This document shows positions 28,461-39,557 of a stretch of DNA of 64,000 nt, piece after piece (positions within the stretch are counted from its first letter, which is position 1; each line of letters starts with the position of its first letter). The stretch spans positions 1 through 64,000 of the forward strand of contig JAOPGA020000947.1 in assembly GCA_026419775.2 (NCBI GenBank), written 5' to 3'. The position numbers were made by a program, and so were the translations under genes. The DNA comes from Acrasis kona. Its lineage: Eukaryota > Heterolobosea > Eutetramitea > Acrasida > Acrasidae. A model generated the notes under the pieces. It saw nothing but the letters and a program-made list of their open reading frames with translations. It did no database searches and was not told where the DNA came from.

Positions 28461-31400
28461 CTAAAAGGAGAGGGAGAGGACATGGAACTGAGCAGATCTC
28501 CTTCCACTCCTTGGAGAAGTTGTAGAAGATAAATCAGTTTTTGAAGCCACCGGAGTTCTAGGAGATAATGAATGAACTGCTCTGGGAGAAAGTGGATTAG
28601 GAACAACATTAGAAGTAGAAGTTGTTGTAGTATTTCCTGGTCTAGTCGACTGAGGCGAACCTATGAACACACCGCCAATTTTTCTCTTCAACAAATCCAA
28701 TTGGAAATTATATTCAGATTGACTTCTTTTGGATGCCTCCAACTCTGAATGATAGATACTTCTTTTTCTAACTTGGTCATCATTCACTTTTCTCTCCAAA
28801 TCAGCTTGGTCCTTCTTCAATTTCATCTCCAATTCAAATAATTCTCTTTCTCCACGCAACCTATTGTTCATTTCTCTTCTCATTTCAGTCTTATCTCTCC
28901 AAGCCTCCCTCACCTTCTCTTCTCTTACTTTTTTAATGATGATTCTTCTCATTTCCTCTCTTCTGGTGTCCTTATCAATTTCTGATTGAAGCTGTGCTTG
29001 TTTTTCTATCAACATGATCTCTTCTTCTTGTCTTCTCATCTCATTTTCTCTCTTTTTTCTCTCTTTTCTTTCCATTTCCTTTATTATGTACTCATCTCTC
29101 TGTCTCTGGAGACGTGCTTGTTGGATCTGTGCCTTTGTCATCTTGGCATATGTCTTTTGAGTTCTTTCCAACATCTTTCTCTTTAATTCCTTTTGTGCTT
29201 CTTCTATTCTTCTTAGCTTTTCTCTCTCAAATTCGATCTTGCTCTCTTTTCCCATCTCTTCTTCATATATTTGTCGCTGGATGCGCTCCCATTCGGCTAT
29301 ACCCCATGCTTCTCTCTCCTCTCTAAGACGATCTCTTGCAATATTAGCTAGCTCAGCCAATTCTCTTGCTTTTAGGTTGCGGTCTCTGGATTCAATTTTT
29401 AAGGTCTCTTGTGCCTTTCTCTTTCTTCTATCATTTTCTTCCTTGACGCGTTCCTTTTCTTCTTCTCTTTGTTGGAACTTTAATCTTCTCATTTCAATCT
29501 TTTGCATCTTTTCCATTTCGATTCTCTTTCGTTCCTCTTCGATCATTTCTAGTTTTTGTAGTTCGTAAAGCCTTGCTTCCTCCTCTTCTCTCTCTTTTTG
29601 TATACGTTGCTCTTCTTCGGCGAGTTTTTGGTGCTCGTAGCGAAGTCTTTCGTCTCTTTCTTTTTCTAATTTTGTGAGCTCTTCCATGCGTTGTGTTTGT
29701 TTCTTCTTGAGTTCAGCCAACTTTGTGCGTTCGTATTCTTCCTTTGCTCTTCTCTCGCGTTCGATCTTTTCTTTGGCTTCCTTTTCTTTTGCAATTCTTT
29801 CGTTTTCGATCCTCATGACTTCCTCTAATTGTCTTCTCTCCCTTTCTTCTTGTTCTCTTTTTAACCTTTCAAGGGCCTCTCTTTCCATGCGTTGTTTTTC
29901 TAATCGTTCGTAGATGGCCTTGTTCTTTTCGTACTCCTCGCGCTCTTTACGGAGACGAATGGCTTCTTTGATCTTTCGAACTACTTTACGCGCCATATAT
30001 CCTCTTCCTATTCTTTGTAGGGTTTCTATATTCTTGACCAATCTATTATTTCTTTCTGCGTCGAGCGTCTTGTATGGTTCTGACCTCAAGAATATTTTCG
30101 TTTTTCCTACTTGTGCCTTGAAGGAATCGAATTTAACCTCATTTAAAATTCTTCGGCAAGACCCTGCTAGATCGTTGGTGTGACCCTCTGAAATTATAAT
30201 TCTATATTTCTTCCAAAAGTCAGCCAGTGGGAGACGCACAGAGTATCCCTCTCTTCGGAGACGAACAGTGTCGAGAACACCACTAGACCTCATCTGATTC
30301 ATGGATGATGTAGGACTGAACATGTTTGGTTTCTTTGCGGGATGTGGCTTCAAACATCTAATCCAGTGTGGTGTTGTAGAATTTATAATTGCCAAAAGAT
30401 CCTGGAGTTGTTTTCTGAATGCCCCTCCGAGGGTGGTAATTTTCGCACCTTGTTTGCTTGGGCCACCCTCTCCTTTAGATTGTTCTAGTTGATCTTTGGC
30501 GAGTTGAGGAACGATTTGTGTTACAAGTTTATTGTTGGAGCTGAGTAAGAGTTCAATTAAATCTGTTTTTAATTGATCTCTATTCTTCTCTAACCAGTTA
30601 TTTACATTATATTCTACCTTTCCGGCATAGTGAGAGATTTCAAACTCTTCCTGCTTGACTGGATTAACACTATAGTATGTTGTCTTGTCGAATGCAGCTT
30701 TTGTCTTCCCCAAGAACTGCTTGTCTGTGGCTTTCGGGAAAGTAGTTTGCTCATCCAAAATTGAAAGAATACCTCCACGCCCTCCGATCATGTCTATGCA
30801 AGGTTGATTGTCGGTGAATGTGACACTCTTTGTATCAATTCCTTCTTCCTCGCATTCTAGCATGTCGCGTTTGAATGTATATGAATTATAATGACCTTGT
30901 AAAGATTCATTAGCGTAATTGATGCAAAGTTGTTCGAAACTGTTCACTTTGAATTTTTCGAACCCGAAAATATCCAAAAGACCAATAAACCTATCGTAAG
31001 AAGGCGCGCAAATTCTTTGATTAATCTTCCAAACAATCCAGTTGAACAAATAGTCGTATATTGACTTTGCTAGTGCATCTCTTGCATCCTGAGCAGCAGT
31101 TTTGGATAAATTGCTTACAAGAGGCTTCTTCATAATTACAACCGTCCTTGTAGTCAGTCCTAGTCCCAATTTGACGGTATCTACGCCGAGCAATTCAGCT
31201 GCAATCTCTGCTGGTCTCATATCAATTATAACTGCCTTATCATCGTCGTCTTTAAATTCAATATTTGATAGATGAAGAATGGCGGCGACGATTTTAAATA
31301 TCGAGTCCATTTCCTCCTTCTCCATACCTACAATGTTCATGGCTTTAATTACTTCTTTGTACTCATAGTTATCGTCTACTCCAGCAATCTGCCAGCAATT

Positions 31401-32430
31401 ACCTCCCATTAGACAATCATAATCTGTAGCCTTGGTCAAACGTAGTTTTTGGAGTGTTTCTGGACTACCACCCGCTAATAGTTGGTAGAAAATATGATAT
31501 GAACGTTCTCCCTCTCCTTGTGAAACAAGTCTTGATTTCTCTAGGAGGTAATTGATGGTTTCTGCCCCGAGAACCAATCCATTCTTGTCGAATTGTAGTT
31601 TAATGAATTTTCCAAATCGAGAGGAATTATCGTTGTTGATTGTTTTGGCGTTTCCGAAAGCCTCAAGAATAGGACTCGCCTCCTTGATTTTTTCTGACAT
31701 ACTAGCAGCATTCCTCCTTAAAGTTTCGTCCTTTGTCATTGTACAACTTAATTCTCCAAGATATTTTATAACTGTTTTACAGGCTTCGGTTTTACCGGCA
31801 CCGCTCTCACCGCTCACAAGCATAGTTTGGTTGTTGCCTGTATCTTTCATCGATCTGAATGCCTTGTCTGCGACACTCCATGAATGTGGGAAAAGGTTTG
31901 GTTTTTGTTGAATGTAATCAATCATTCTACTGTCCTGTACATGCGGTATATCCCATTTAAATGGATTTAGGGCCAATACCAATGGCCCGATATATGTGTA
32001 AATGTTGTCTTTCATATATCTGTTTTGAACGCATTTCAGCAGGGTGGATTCATGTAGCTCTGTGAGGTTCAACAGATCATCATTGAAGGCAGTCAAAGCA
32101 TCCTCCGTCAGGCGAAATATATTAGAGCCAGTCACTTTAAGTTCGGGGGTCTATTAAATTAGCATTACCATGTATTTGGTTAATTACCTTGATATTTTGG
32201 TCTCTTGCCACGCATGTATAATAAACTCCCTTCTTAGTTATCTCCACGTCCTTGACCTCACCTGCGATCCATGATTCGTCTGGATGATTAAAAAATACTT
32301 GCTCTCCCTTTCTCCATTCAACTTCCATAGAAACTGGTGTGCCAGGTGTGCCAGGTGTGCCAGGAGTACCAGGAGTACCAGGAGTTCCTCTTGGAGTGTT
32401 AGACCTATTGGGCGTCAACCTGAATGCCAT
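28461..32430 (-). CDS. Myosin heavy chain, unconventional, with charged-helix tail
   Basis: Exons 32430-32188 and 32150-28461 with a 37-nt intron encode about 1310 residues. A GTP-repeat N terminus precedes an SH3-like N-domain (EWRKGEQVFFNHPDESWIAG). The motor domain holds GESGAGKT (P-loop), NDNSSRFGKF (switch I) and LDIFGFEKF (switch II), then HWIRCLKPHPAKKP in the actin-contact region. One IQ motif (LQRIGRGYMARK) follows. The tail is about 500 residues of Glu/Arg/Lys-rich single-alpha-helix or coiled coil, then Ser/Pro-rich sequence. No MyTH4, FERM, dilute or PX domain is visible, so class assignment is open. A shifted frame after about 28500 (SPSPFSLSANTPKRG) could extend the tail by 36 residues. 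Confidence 0.88.
32335..32390 (-). repeat. 9-nt tandem repeat coding Gly-Thr-Pro
   Basis: Six Gly-Thr-Pro units in the myosin N terminus (from about residue 15), read on the minus strand. The first three repeats differ from the last three only by synonymous changes (GTGTGCCAG against GAGTACCAG on the plus strand), showing two homogeneous blocks. Confidence 0.85.
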
Positions 32431-32658
32431 GTTGATATCACTCCAATATTTTGTTTAACTGTAGTTTCGTCAACTCAGAGAACACCGTAACGATGAAGAA
32501 TCTGAATTCCTATTTAAATTGGTCAACTTGGAGTGTGTTCAAATTCGAAAAACACCTTAAACACTTGTTGATTTTATCATGCTGAGGAGAAGTAGAAATA
32601 ATCGCTTTAACGTCACAACAATAAAGTACATGTAAGATAAAATCAAAAGTGTTTAAGT

Positions 32659-33633
32659 TTATTCGAACTTCTTCTTTGCGGTTTGGAATGCATCCTTAAC
32701 TTGTGGTGGCAACTTGCTGAAAACAACTTCGGCTTGTTTGTTGATCTCCTTCTTGGCGACCTCTAGCAAGGCGTCAATCTCTCTTTGTTTCCATTGGTAG
32801 ACGAATGGAGCGATTAAAGCAACTTCGCTCAACAAGAACAAGAATGTGAAGCCACTGAACTTCTTTCCCAACCAGCAGACGACTTGCAAGACTAGTGCGA
32901 ATTGGATGGTCTTTGATGGCTTCTTGCACAATAAGATGTCCAAGTACTTGGTCAAGGCAAGGTTGAATCTGTCGACAAGGCTGTCAACGTATGGTTGAAG
33001 GTGTTCCTTGGTGACTTGGAAGTTGCTGAATGGAAGTTGGTTGCTGCCTGAGGCGTTCTTGATGAATCTGGCACCGACAATGTACAAGAAGCAGACGATA
33101 ACTTGGATCTGTAAGATACGTCCAACAAGTGTTACTACAGTGAATTGGTAGAATTCTAAAAGAATGTAAGCGGCATGTAACATGATAAATACAGCCAAAG
33201 TGACATAGAAGTTTCTCCACAATAGAATGTCTTGGACTAACGTCGTGTTAGATCACTTTGTAAAAAAAAATGGTTAACTTACATGATAGTTGGGAGATTG
33301 GCTTTTGGCTTGCCAAGTCAAACTTGATGGGGAAACCAGCAACGGCGGCCTTTTCTTCTTGGATCACCTTGTTAACGATGTTCTTTGCTTTGGCTTCGGT
33401 CTTCTTTGCCTCGGTTTCAATTTTATCTGCTGCTTTCTCTGCCTTGATTTCAGCGTTTTCTGCGGCATTCTCGACCTTGTCGGCTGCCTTGCTGACGGCT
33501 AAGTCAGCCTTAGCTTCAGCTCTGTCTACGACGGCTTCAGCCTCAGCGATGGTTTGACCAGTGATAATTGGTGTTTCTATACAACATAAGTCATTCGTGT
33601 GAACTGGTGGATCATACCTTCAATGTTGGACAT
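32659..33633 (-). CDS. Reticulon-like ER membrane protein
   Basis: Exons 33633-33618, 33576-33283 and 33236-32659 (introns 41 and 46 nt) encode 295 residues. The N-terminal 80 residues are Ala/Lys/Glu-rich amphipathic helix (AEAKADLAVSKAADKVENAA). The reticulon homology domain begins at the second splice (DILLWRNFYVTL) with two long hydrophobic hairpins (VTLVGRILQIQVIVCFLYIV and ALVLQVVCWLGKKFSGFTFL) separated by about 65 polar residues, then the conserved-type end LLSEVALIAPFVYQWKQ and an amphipathic helical tail. Reticulons bend and stabilise tubular ER. The first exon encodes only five full codons. The start lies 166 bases from a divergent WD40 gene. Confidence 0.83.
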
Positions 33634-33799
33634 GTTGTGTATTATTTATTTTAGTTTGAAAATTTGTCCAAAATTAACTTCACATTTAACGTGTTCCGCC
33701 GAGATGCCCAATTTTAGACTAGTTACCAATGCTCCACTAATGTCCGAGATCAACCACGTGATTGCTTTCAAACGACTCGCATGGGACTTTTCATAAAGT

Positions 33800-35560
33800 A
33801 TGGCTCTCCTGAAGTGGTTTAAGAAGAAATTCATTAATGACTCAGAGGAAGGTTCCGATGATGATTCAGATTTTGAAGAAGAAGAGGTTGTTGTTTGCGA
33901 TGACGAAATCATGAATCAGGATGATTTAGACGAGGCATCTCTCGCAGCAGATGATCACCTCACCAATGATGAAATGAGTCAAAATGACTCGGATTATGAT
34001 ATATACCCACAAGAGAATTATAATGCCACAAAGACCACTCCACAACCACCCTATACAAGCCGATCTAGAAGTAGTAGTACCGCTTCCACGTCAACTGTAA
34101 CATATTCATCACATCAACCATATTTTTTGTGCAGTTCTTGTGAATCCTGTAGAATAGCAAGATATAAAGTAAATCCCTTCACCGACATTCAAGTAGTGAG
34201 CGATTCCCAATCCAATTCCAGCATGATTAAAACAATGATTACATTAATGGAACCAGAGGACACCCGCGACGCTTTTTATTATAGAAGCCAACCGTTTCTA
34301 ATTGCAGGTGGTTGTGACGATGGTACAATTATAGTGTTTGACATTCACTCCAGTCAAGTCGTCAGCAAGCTCATTGGTCACAGACTTCCCATAACATGCA
34401 TGGTCAAGATGGAAAATAAACTCGTCACTGCCAGTCACGACAAGAGCATCAAGATATGGAACTACAAGGACGGTACATTATTACACACTTGTAATCATCA
34501 CAAAAATGCAATAAAGTGTATAGCAGTGTTAGATTCCAATAGAATATGTTCAGGAGGAAACGATGTCGAATTGTGCATATGGAACATTGTAACAGGAGAG
34601 TTACTGACCACCATTGAAAGAAACGAAGAAGAATGTAAGTCCATCCCGTCACTTGGTGTCATTACATTTAGGTTTGAACTCAATGATTGCTCTCGACGCC
34701 GATCGCATATGTACAGCATCAGACAGCCGCACCATAAGTACGTTCACATGATCCATTCGCTAACCCACGTCATAGATGTTTATCATTACAATCAATCACA
34801 ATCGACAACGACACATGAATCCTACACACAACACGACCATCCGGTCCAATGCATCATCAAAGTGAACGACGCGTCGTTCGTCAGCGCCTCGTTGGATGGG
34901 TTGATTCATTTATGGGACAGCACCACCTTTCAAATCAAGAAAACATTCAACAGGTACAAACTATGTTTGATTCCATCCAAAACAACCACATCCGCACCAC
35001 CTCCACCCTCACGCAAAGGAACGATCAACAGCAGCATGAGCAATCTGCTCAACGCGAGAAGAGTGACGCAGCTCACGGTCGTGAACGAAAAGTACTTGTG
35101 CGCAGCCATCGGCAGAGGATTCAACGTTTTTGATTTGGAAACAGGAACGAGCGTGTTGCACCAAGACGACGCCCATCGCACGCAGGTCGATAAAATCATC
35201 ATCCTGCACAAGGGCAATCTCGTCGCAACAATCTCCAACCAAGGATGTGAAATTAAAATATGGAACGCGTTAAGAACAATGAAAAAAAAGAGACAACACG
35301 AAAACAACTCGCCCATTCAATTCAACAACAACAACAACAATCATTCCATAACTCCCGTGCAAGCGCTACTGTTGAGCCAAGAAGCATTGCACGTGAGACC
35401 GGTCAAGGACTTGATCGCGCTGGGACCCTACGGATTCGCATCGTGCGGCGATGCATGCGAAATGTTGATATGGAGGGATGCTAGGATGGAAAAGAGATGC
35501 TTGAATAAAAAACAACAATCGGGAGTCAAGAGAGTGTTATTCGGTGGTGAACAAGAATAA
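33800..35560 (+). CDS. WD40-repeat protein
   Basis: Exons 33800-34634, 34672-34737 and 34776-35560, with introns of 37 and 38 nt, give 561 residues. The two introns total 75 nt, so an unspliced frame reads straight through and hides a 66-nt exon that is really read in another frame as a WD strand (SMIALDADRICTASDSRTIS). The N terminus is acidic and Ser-rich. WD repeats include GGCDDGTIIVFDIHSSQV, GHRLPITCMVKMENKLV with KSIKIWNYKDG, NDVELCIWNIVTGELL, SASLDGLIHLWDSTTF, FNVFDLETG and EIKIWNALR. It probably forms one propeller with a scaffolding role; I cannot name a specific ortholog. A CysXXCys pair (CSSCESC) precedes the propeller. Confidence 0.78.
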   Translation: MALLKWFKKKFINDSEEGSDDDSDFEEEEVVVCDDEIMNQDDLDEASLAADDHLTNDEMSQNDSDYDIYPQENYNATKTTPQPPYTSRSRSSSTASTSTVTYSSHQPYFLCSSCESCRIARYKVNPFTDIQVVSDSQSNSSMIKTMITLMEPEDTRDAFYYRSQPFLIAGGCDDGTIIVFDIHSSQVVSKLIGHRLPITCMVKMENKLVTASHDKSIKIWNYKDGTLLHTCNHHKNAIKCIAVLDSNRICSGGNDVELCIWNIVTGELLTTIERNEEECKSIPSLGVITFRFELNDCSRRRSHMYSIRQPHHKYVHMIHSLTHVIDVYHYNQSQSTTTHESYTQHDHPVQCIIKVNDASFVSASLDGLIHLWDSTTFQIKKTFNRYKLCLIPSKTTTSAPPPPSRKGTINSSMSNLLNARRVTQLTVVNEKYLCAAIGRGFNVFDLETGTSVLHQDDAHRTQVDKIIILHKGNLVATISNQGCEIKIWNALRTMKKKRQHENNSPIQFNNNNNNHSITPVQALLLSQEALHVRPVKDLIALGPYGFASCGDACEMLIWRDARMEKRCLNKKQQSGVKRVLFGGEQE

Positions 35561-35571
35561 ATATATTACTA

Positions 35572-38310
35572 CTACAAGTTATAATTCCTTCTCAAAGCTA
35601 ATTGTATATTCTCTGGGAAACGCGAAAAGTAAGGACCCCATCCATCCTTCATGCCGTCCTTGAACACGTTCAGTATTTGAGCAAATTCTTGTTTCAAATC
35701 TTGCGGCGCATCGTCGTAACTAGCGATACATTCGCACACGAACGGGAACGCATTCATCACTCCGTTGGGATTGGCCCTAATCATGACGCACATGCCCTTG
35801 AAGGAATGTTCCTTCTCTGTATTATTACGAATGCCTCTCAACGCCAAGCACCAATTCTTGCTGAATTTTGGCAAGTGAGGACTGACCATGTCGGGACACA
35901 CCAATCCCAACCTGCCGATGGTAATGGCAGTGTTCTCCAAGTGATCGACGTTATGTTGCGTCTCGTTCATCACTGCGACCAAGTAACCAAGCGAATCGTA
36001 AACGTACGGCTTGATGTCGGCTCCGATGCCCATGGCAATCTCTCCGATGGCCCAACAAGCGTTGCTGCTGACGCCAACATTCTTGCTATCCAAACTTCTA
36101 ATCAACAGCGGCATAAAATCACCAATGGCCGGTCGCAATTGAGCGATGCAGATTTTGGCCAAATCGCCCACCACTCCGAACGCACTCCGTCGCACCTCGT
36201 ACACTCGATCCATCATGCACTTGCTCAACAGCGGCAACAAATCGCTTCCGTAAATCAACGATTCAATGTTGCCCTGTAACGCTTCGATCATTCCCGATAA
36301 CAAATCCAAACTACACACCACAAAGTCGCGATCAATTTCGACCTTGCTATCTGCTTGTTGTAGATAAGTGTTGCTGATCAATCGCAGGCAGCGTTGATAC
36401 ACTGGGTGTGCAAAGTGCAAGAATCCAGTTTTCAAAGCGGCTGCGATGCCCGTCAAACAATCCAACAGGGGGAAAATGTTACGGTCGCTGTCGCTGATTT
36501 GATTCCACTTGTTGATCAACGGAGGCATCAACAGGGCAATGTAATTCTTGTTGTTGAGCGTGTCGCCCACCACGTCGGCCAACGTCCTGATGGCATCGTA
36601 CAGGATCGGTAAGTTCTTTTTCGAATACATTTCAAAGGCCTTCTCCACTGCCGATAAAATGTGCGGAATGTACGGCACCAACAGGTAATGAGCGGCTTCT
36701 TCGAGCGTTGCAAAGGCGCTGCACGCTGCTTCTTGCACTCTCTTGTTCGGATCGGTGATTCCCACCAAGAGAGCGGCCAGCATGGGCTTGAAATATAATT
36801 CTTCTGGTTGCTCCACGATCCATCGAGAGTATCGACCCAAACTCCAACAGGTGATGCTTCTCACCAGTGGTTTTGGATCCTGTAACACGCTGATTAGGTA
36901 CGGAACTAAGGTGGGTAAATGTGTGTACATGCCCGTTCGACATCCTTCGGCAATGGCACCGATGGCCAAGATTGCACATTCGCGCTGCCACCAATTTACT
37001 TGTGGGCGCATTCGTTCTTGTATTTCGGGCAGCAATGATGCCAATATATCGTTTCCAAAAATGTTACTCATCAGGTCCAAACTAGATGCTGCGCATTTGC
37101 GTAAATTCCAACTGGCATGTCCCTCGTAATCAAAGTCATCGTCATAATCGTCGTCGTCGTCGTCGTCGTCATCGTCGTCGTGAAACGAAGGTTGTGGATT
37201 GGCATCCAACATTTGAGATGGCGTCGTTTTCGAATCATGAAAGTTTAAGCTCTTTTGTTGGACGTGGAATGGTTTCACGTCAGTGTCCTTATCCGCCGCC
37301 TGTGAATCTTGTTCCTGCATCTCTCTATCCGATTCGCTATACTCCATGCTGCCGATCAGCACCCTGATGATCTTTGGTAAATGTTGTTGTAGCGGCATGA
37401 TCAATTCTTGACATTCGTCATTCTCGCAGATGGCAGTCCAAAATTCACATGCGCCCAGGCTCAACGATTCGTCTCGATGTTGACTGGTGCAATGTATCAT
37501 GTAATCAATCACTTGGTTAAAGATTGGTTTTAAATAGACGGGATGTACCAACAAGCTTACAAATGCGCTACAAACGTACTTGCGAACTCTTGGACTGGGA
37601 TCGCTCGCCAACACGGTGATGCCCTTCATGAACGAATCCATATTGTTGCACAATGCACCCGGCATCAGCGTCAAGAATTGAACGACGCATGCCAACGCTG
37701 TTTTTCTTATATTTTCGTTTGGGTGGCCAAAGAATTGAATGAATTTCGGAATCATGATGTTCAAGGGCCTTCCCATGTCTTCGTCGTCCAATTGGGCCGA
37801 ATTATCTTCGCAAATCTTTAATAATGCGCTGAAAGCACCTTCCAGGGAATCTGGTTCTCCGCTATCCAATAGCTGCACCAATGCGGGAAGGATTTGTGGC
37901 CAATTAGAAATTTTGTTGTGGTAAATCAAACTCGTTATCACGTTTCCGGCGGTGCTGCGAATTTCGTATACGGGATCTCTCAGCCCCTCTATAAGTAATA
38001 ATTTGATGTGATCGAGGGCTTGCGGTAAGATTGTATTGTAGTACTTGCGAAGGTTAGTCTTTAGCACTAGACCTGCTCCTTGCCTTATGGCAAGTTCTTG
38101 GTTCTTGAGTTCAACGAAAATATAAGCGAGGTAATTGTTAAAATCAGGCACCGTCTTGTTAAAATGCTCCAATTGCTGTTCATGTTAATGTATTGCGTTT
38201 AATGTAGTGCGTACCTCTGTACATTGTCTTTGAACTTGAGTGTTGGGTGTCCTGCTGTCGTTAAATAATTGTACGATCTGTGCTAATCCTTGTTCGTTTG
38301 GGGTCCACAT
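35572..38310 (-). CDS. TNPO1: Transportin-1 (karyopherin beta-2)
   Basis: Exons 38310-38215 and 38175-35572 with a 39-nt intron encode 899 residues, the usual length. The recovered first exon (MWTPNEQGLAQIVQLFND) aligns with the transportin N terminus. About twenty HEAT repeats follow, with the hallmark WNLRKCAASSLDLMSNIFG, WWQRECAILAIGAIAEGC and SITCWSLGRYSRWIVEQ blocks and the LPLLSKCMMDRVYEVRRSAFG and NACWAIGEIAMGIG blocks near the C terminus. The acidic H8 loop is present as a run of aspartates (about 345-360); in the family this loop helps RanGTP release cargo. Transportin imports PY-NLS cargo such as hnRNPs and ribosomal proteins. The gene converges with the WD40 gene, ends 11 bases apart. 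Confidence 0.93.
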
Positions 38311-38936
38311 TTAATGTATTTGTTGTTTGGTGACAATGATTGATCGTACCAGTCACAGTTCAGTCAGTGGGTCTTCAATGTTCAATGAGAAAATTTTCAC
38401 ACTGAGTTGACTTTGATGATTCCAACCAATAAATCATGTTGTAATACGTTGAAAGTCATGTCCCAGAATGGAACAAGAAATTGCTTTCGCTAGTGTGAAT
38501 ATCCTCAATTATGGTAAGGGTTGATTCGTTCTTTTTGTTTGTTTTCTTGTTGGTGCTTTTATTTGATCTAACGATGCATGTTTGATCAAATGTAGATTAA
38601 AAGAGCTTTGAACAATAAAAACGACTACAAATAACTTTATCTGTCGATAACTTACACGAGCCTGCCCCTTGAATGATATGATCTTGAAGACTATAACAAA
38701 AAAAGATAACGAAAATAAAAGTGATTATTTTTGGGATAGCCAATTACAGCAGGTTGAGTGGTTTTCAACCTGTTACCATGTGAGGATCTTCAATTTTGGA
38801 AAGAAAACTGTTGGTTTGATCGGGTGTTGACAATTCTTTAACCGTCTGTTGTTGGACAATTGGTTGATCACAAGAAAGAAAAGAATGATCAAAACTTTTT
38901 TATTTACATTTTGGTATGTACATTATATGTTTTAAC
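38311..38936. other. Intergenic region, no clear gene
   Basis: About 625 bases between the transportin start and a small minus-strand gene's end. A short plus-strand ATG (38468) with a donor-like GTAAGG at 38514 and acceptor at 38594-38595 would encode only 16 residues, so it is not called. The remainder is AT-rich with no recognisable RNA gene. Confidence 0.4.
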
Positions 38937-39170
38937 TTAATCTGCACGCTCTGATGCAGTGTTTATGAATAATTTTCTGGTTAATACCACATTCTCCAAG
39001 TTGGTTGTGTTTTCTGTGCCGTCTTGATTCATTATTACTTGAATTCTACTTTCTAATTGTTGTTGGACACTCCTCATGTCATTAATGGACTGCCTTCTCC
39101 TCCTTCTTGCTTCATCACTCTCTACTGAGTGAACTACAGGACGACACTTGTCACTAGATTTTATTACCAT
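38937..39170 (-). CDS. Small uncharacterised basic/helical protein
   Basis: ATG at 39170 opens 77 codons. The product has a charged helix with a run of five arginines (DEARRRRRQSINDMRSVQQQ) and a following amphipathic stretch (LESRIQVIMNQDG). There is no signal peptide or membrane segment. Its length, good codon character and A-rich leader just before the ATG support a real small gene, but no family is recognised. Confidence 0.45.
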   Translation of the reverse strand: MVIKSSDKCRPVVHSVESDEARRRRRQSINDMRSVQQQLESRIQVIMNQDGTENTTNLENVVLTRKLFINTASERAD

Positions 39171-39557
39171 TTTGTTTATTTTTTGATGACGTTTCGCCGA
39201 TAAACATTTATGTAACCCCTTGCACCTCTCTTGGAAAATGTGTAGATGTGGGTTCTAGTTTGTATAAAAATCTACAAAATAGTATTTTCAACATTCTATT
39301 ACGTAGTTTTAGTCCTATTCTTGTGAGAACCATATATATACTTTGTGTTCGCGCTAGATAATGTGATCAAAATAAGACTTCATCCCATGTGCACGGCTCT
39401 AGTTTATAGGGTCGTGGCTTTGTGCGGAGGTGCTGAGTGGATATAAGGCTTCAGAGGAGTATAGATAGCACTATCGTCTTCTTACGAAATGTTTAGTGCT
39501 TATATGAATTATTATCATTTATTTATTATACAAACAACCCAGAGTGTTGGTACTGAT
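39171..39557. other. Intergenic region with a weak tRNA-like A-box
   Basis: About 390 bases. GGTGCTGAGTGGATATAAGG near 39430 resembles the 5' half of a Ser/Leu tRNA, but no B box or closing acceptor arm follows, so no tRNA is called. Otherwise nothing is recognised. Confidence 0.4.

Noticed and set aside
28986-30492. Several plus-strand Ser/Phe-rich frames
   Set aside because: Antisense of the Glu/Arg/Lys-rich myosin tail; composition is an artefact.
35602-37924. Many plus-strand frames across transportin
   Set aside because: All are antisense to a complete, recognisable 899-residue transportin.
38468-38610. Two-exon mini gene MEQEIAFASVNILNY
   Set aside because: Only 16 residues and an 82-nt intron unlike the other introns; donor and acceptor could be chance.
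39415-39480. tRNA-Ser/Leu-like sequence
   Set aside because: An A-box-like segment exists, but no B box, anticodon arm or paired acceptor stem could be found.
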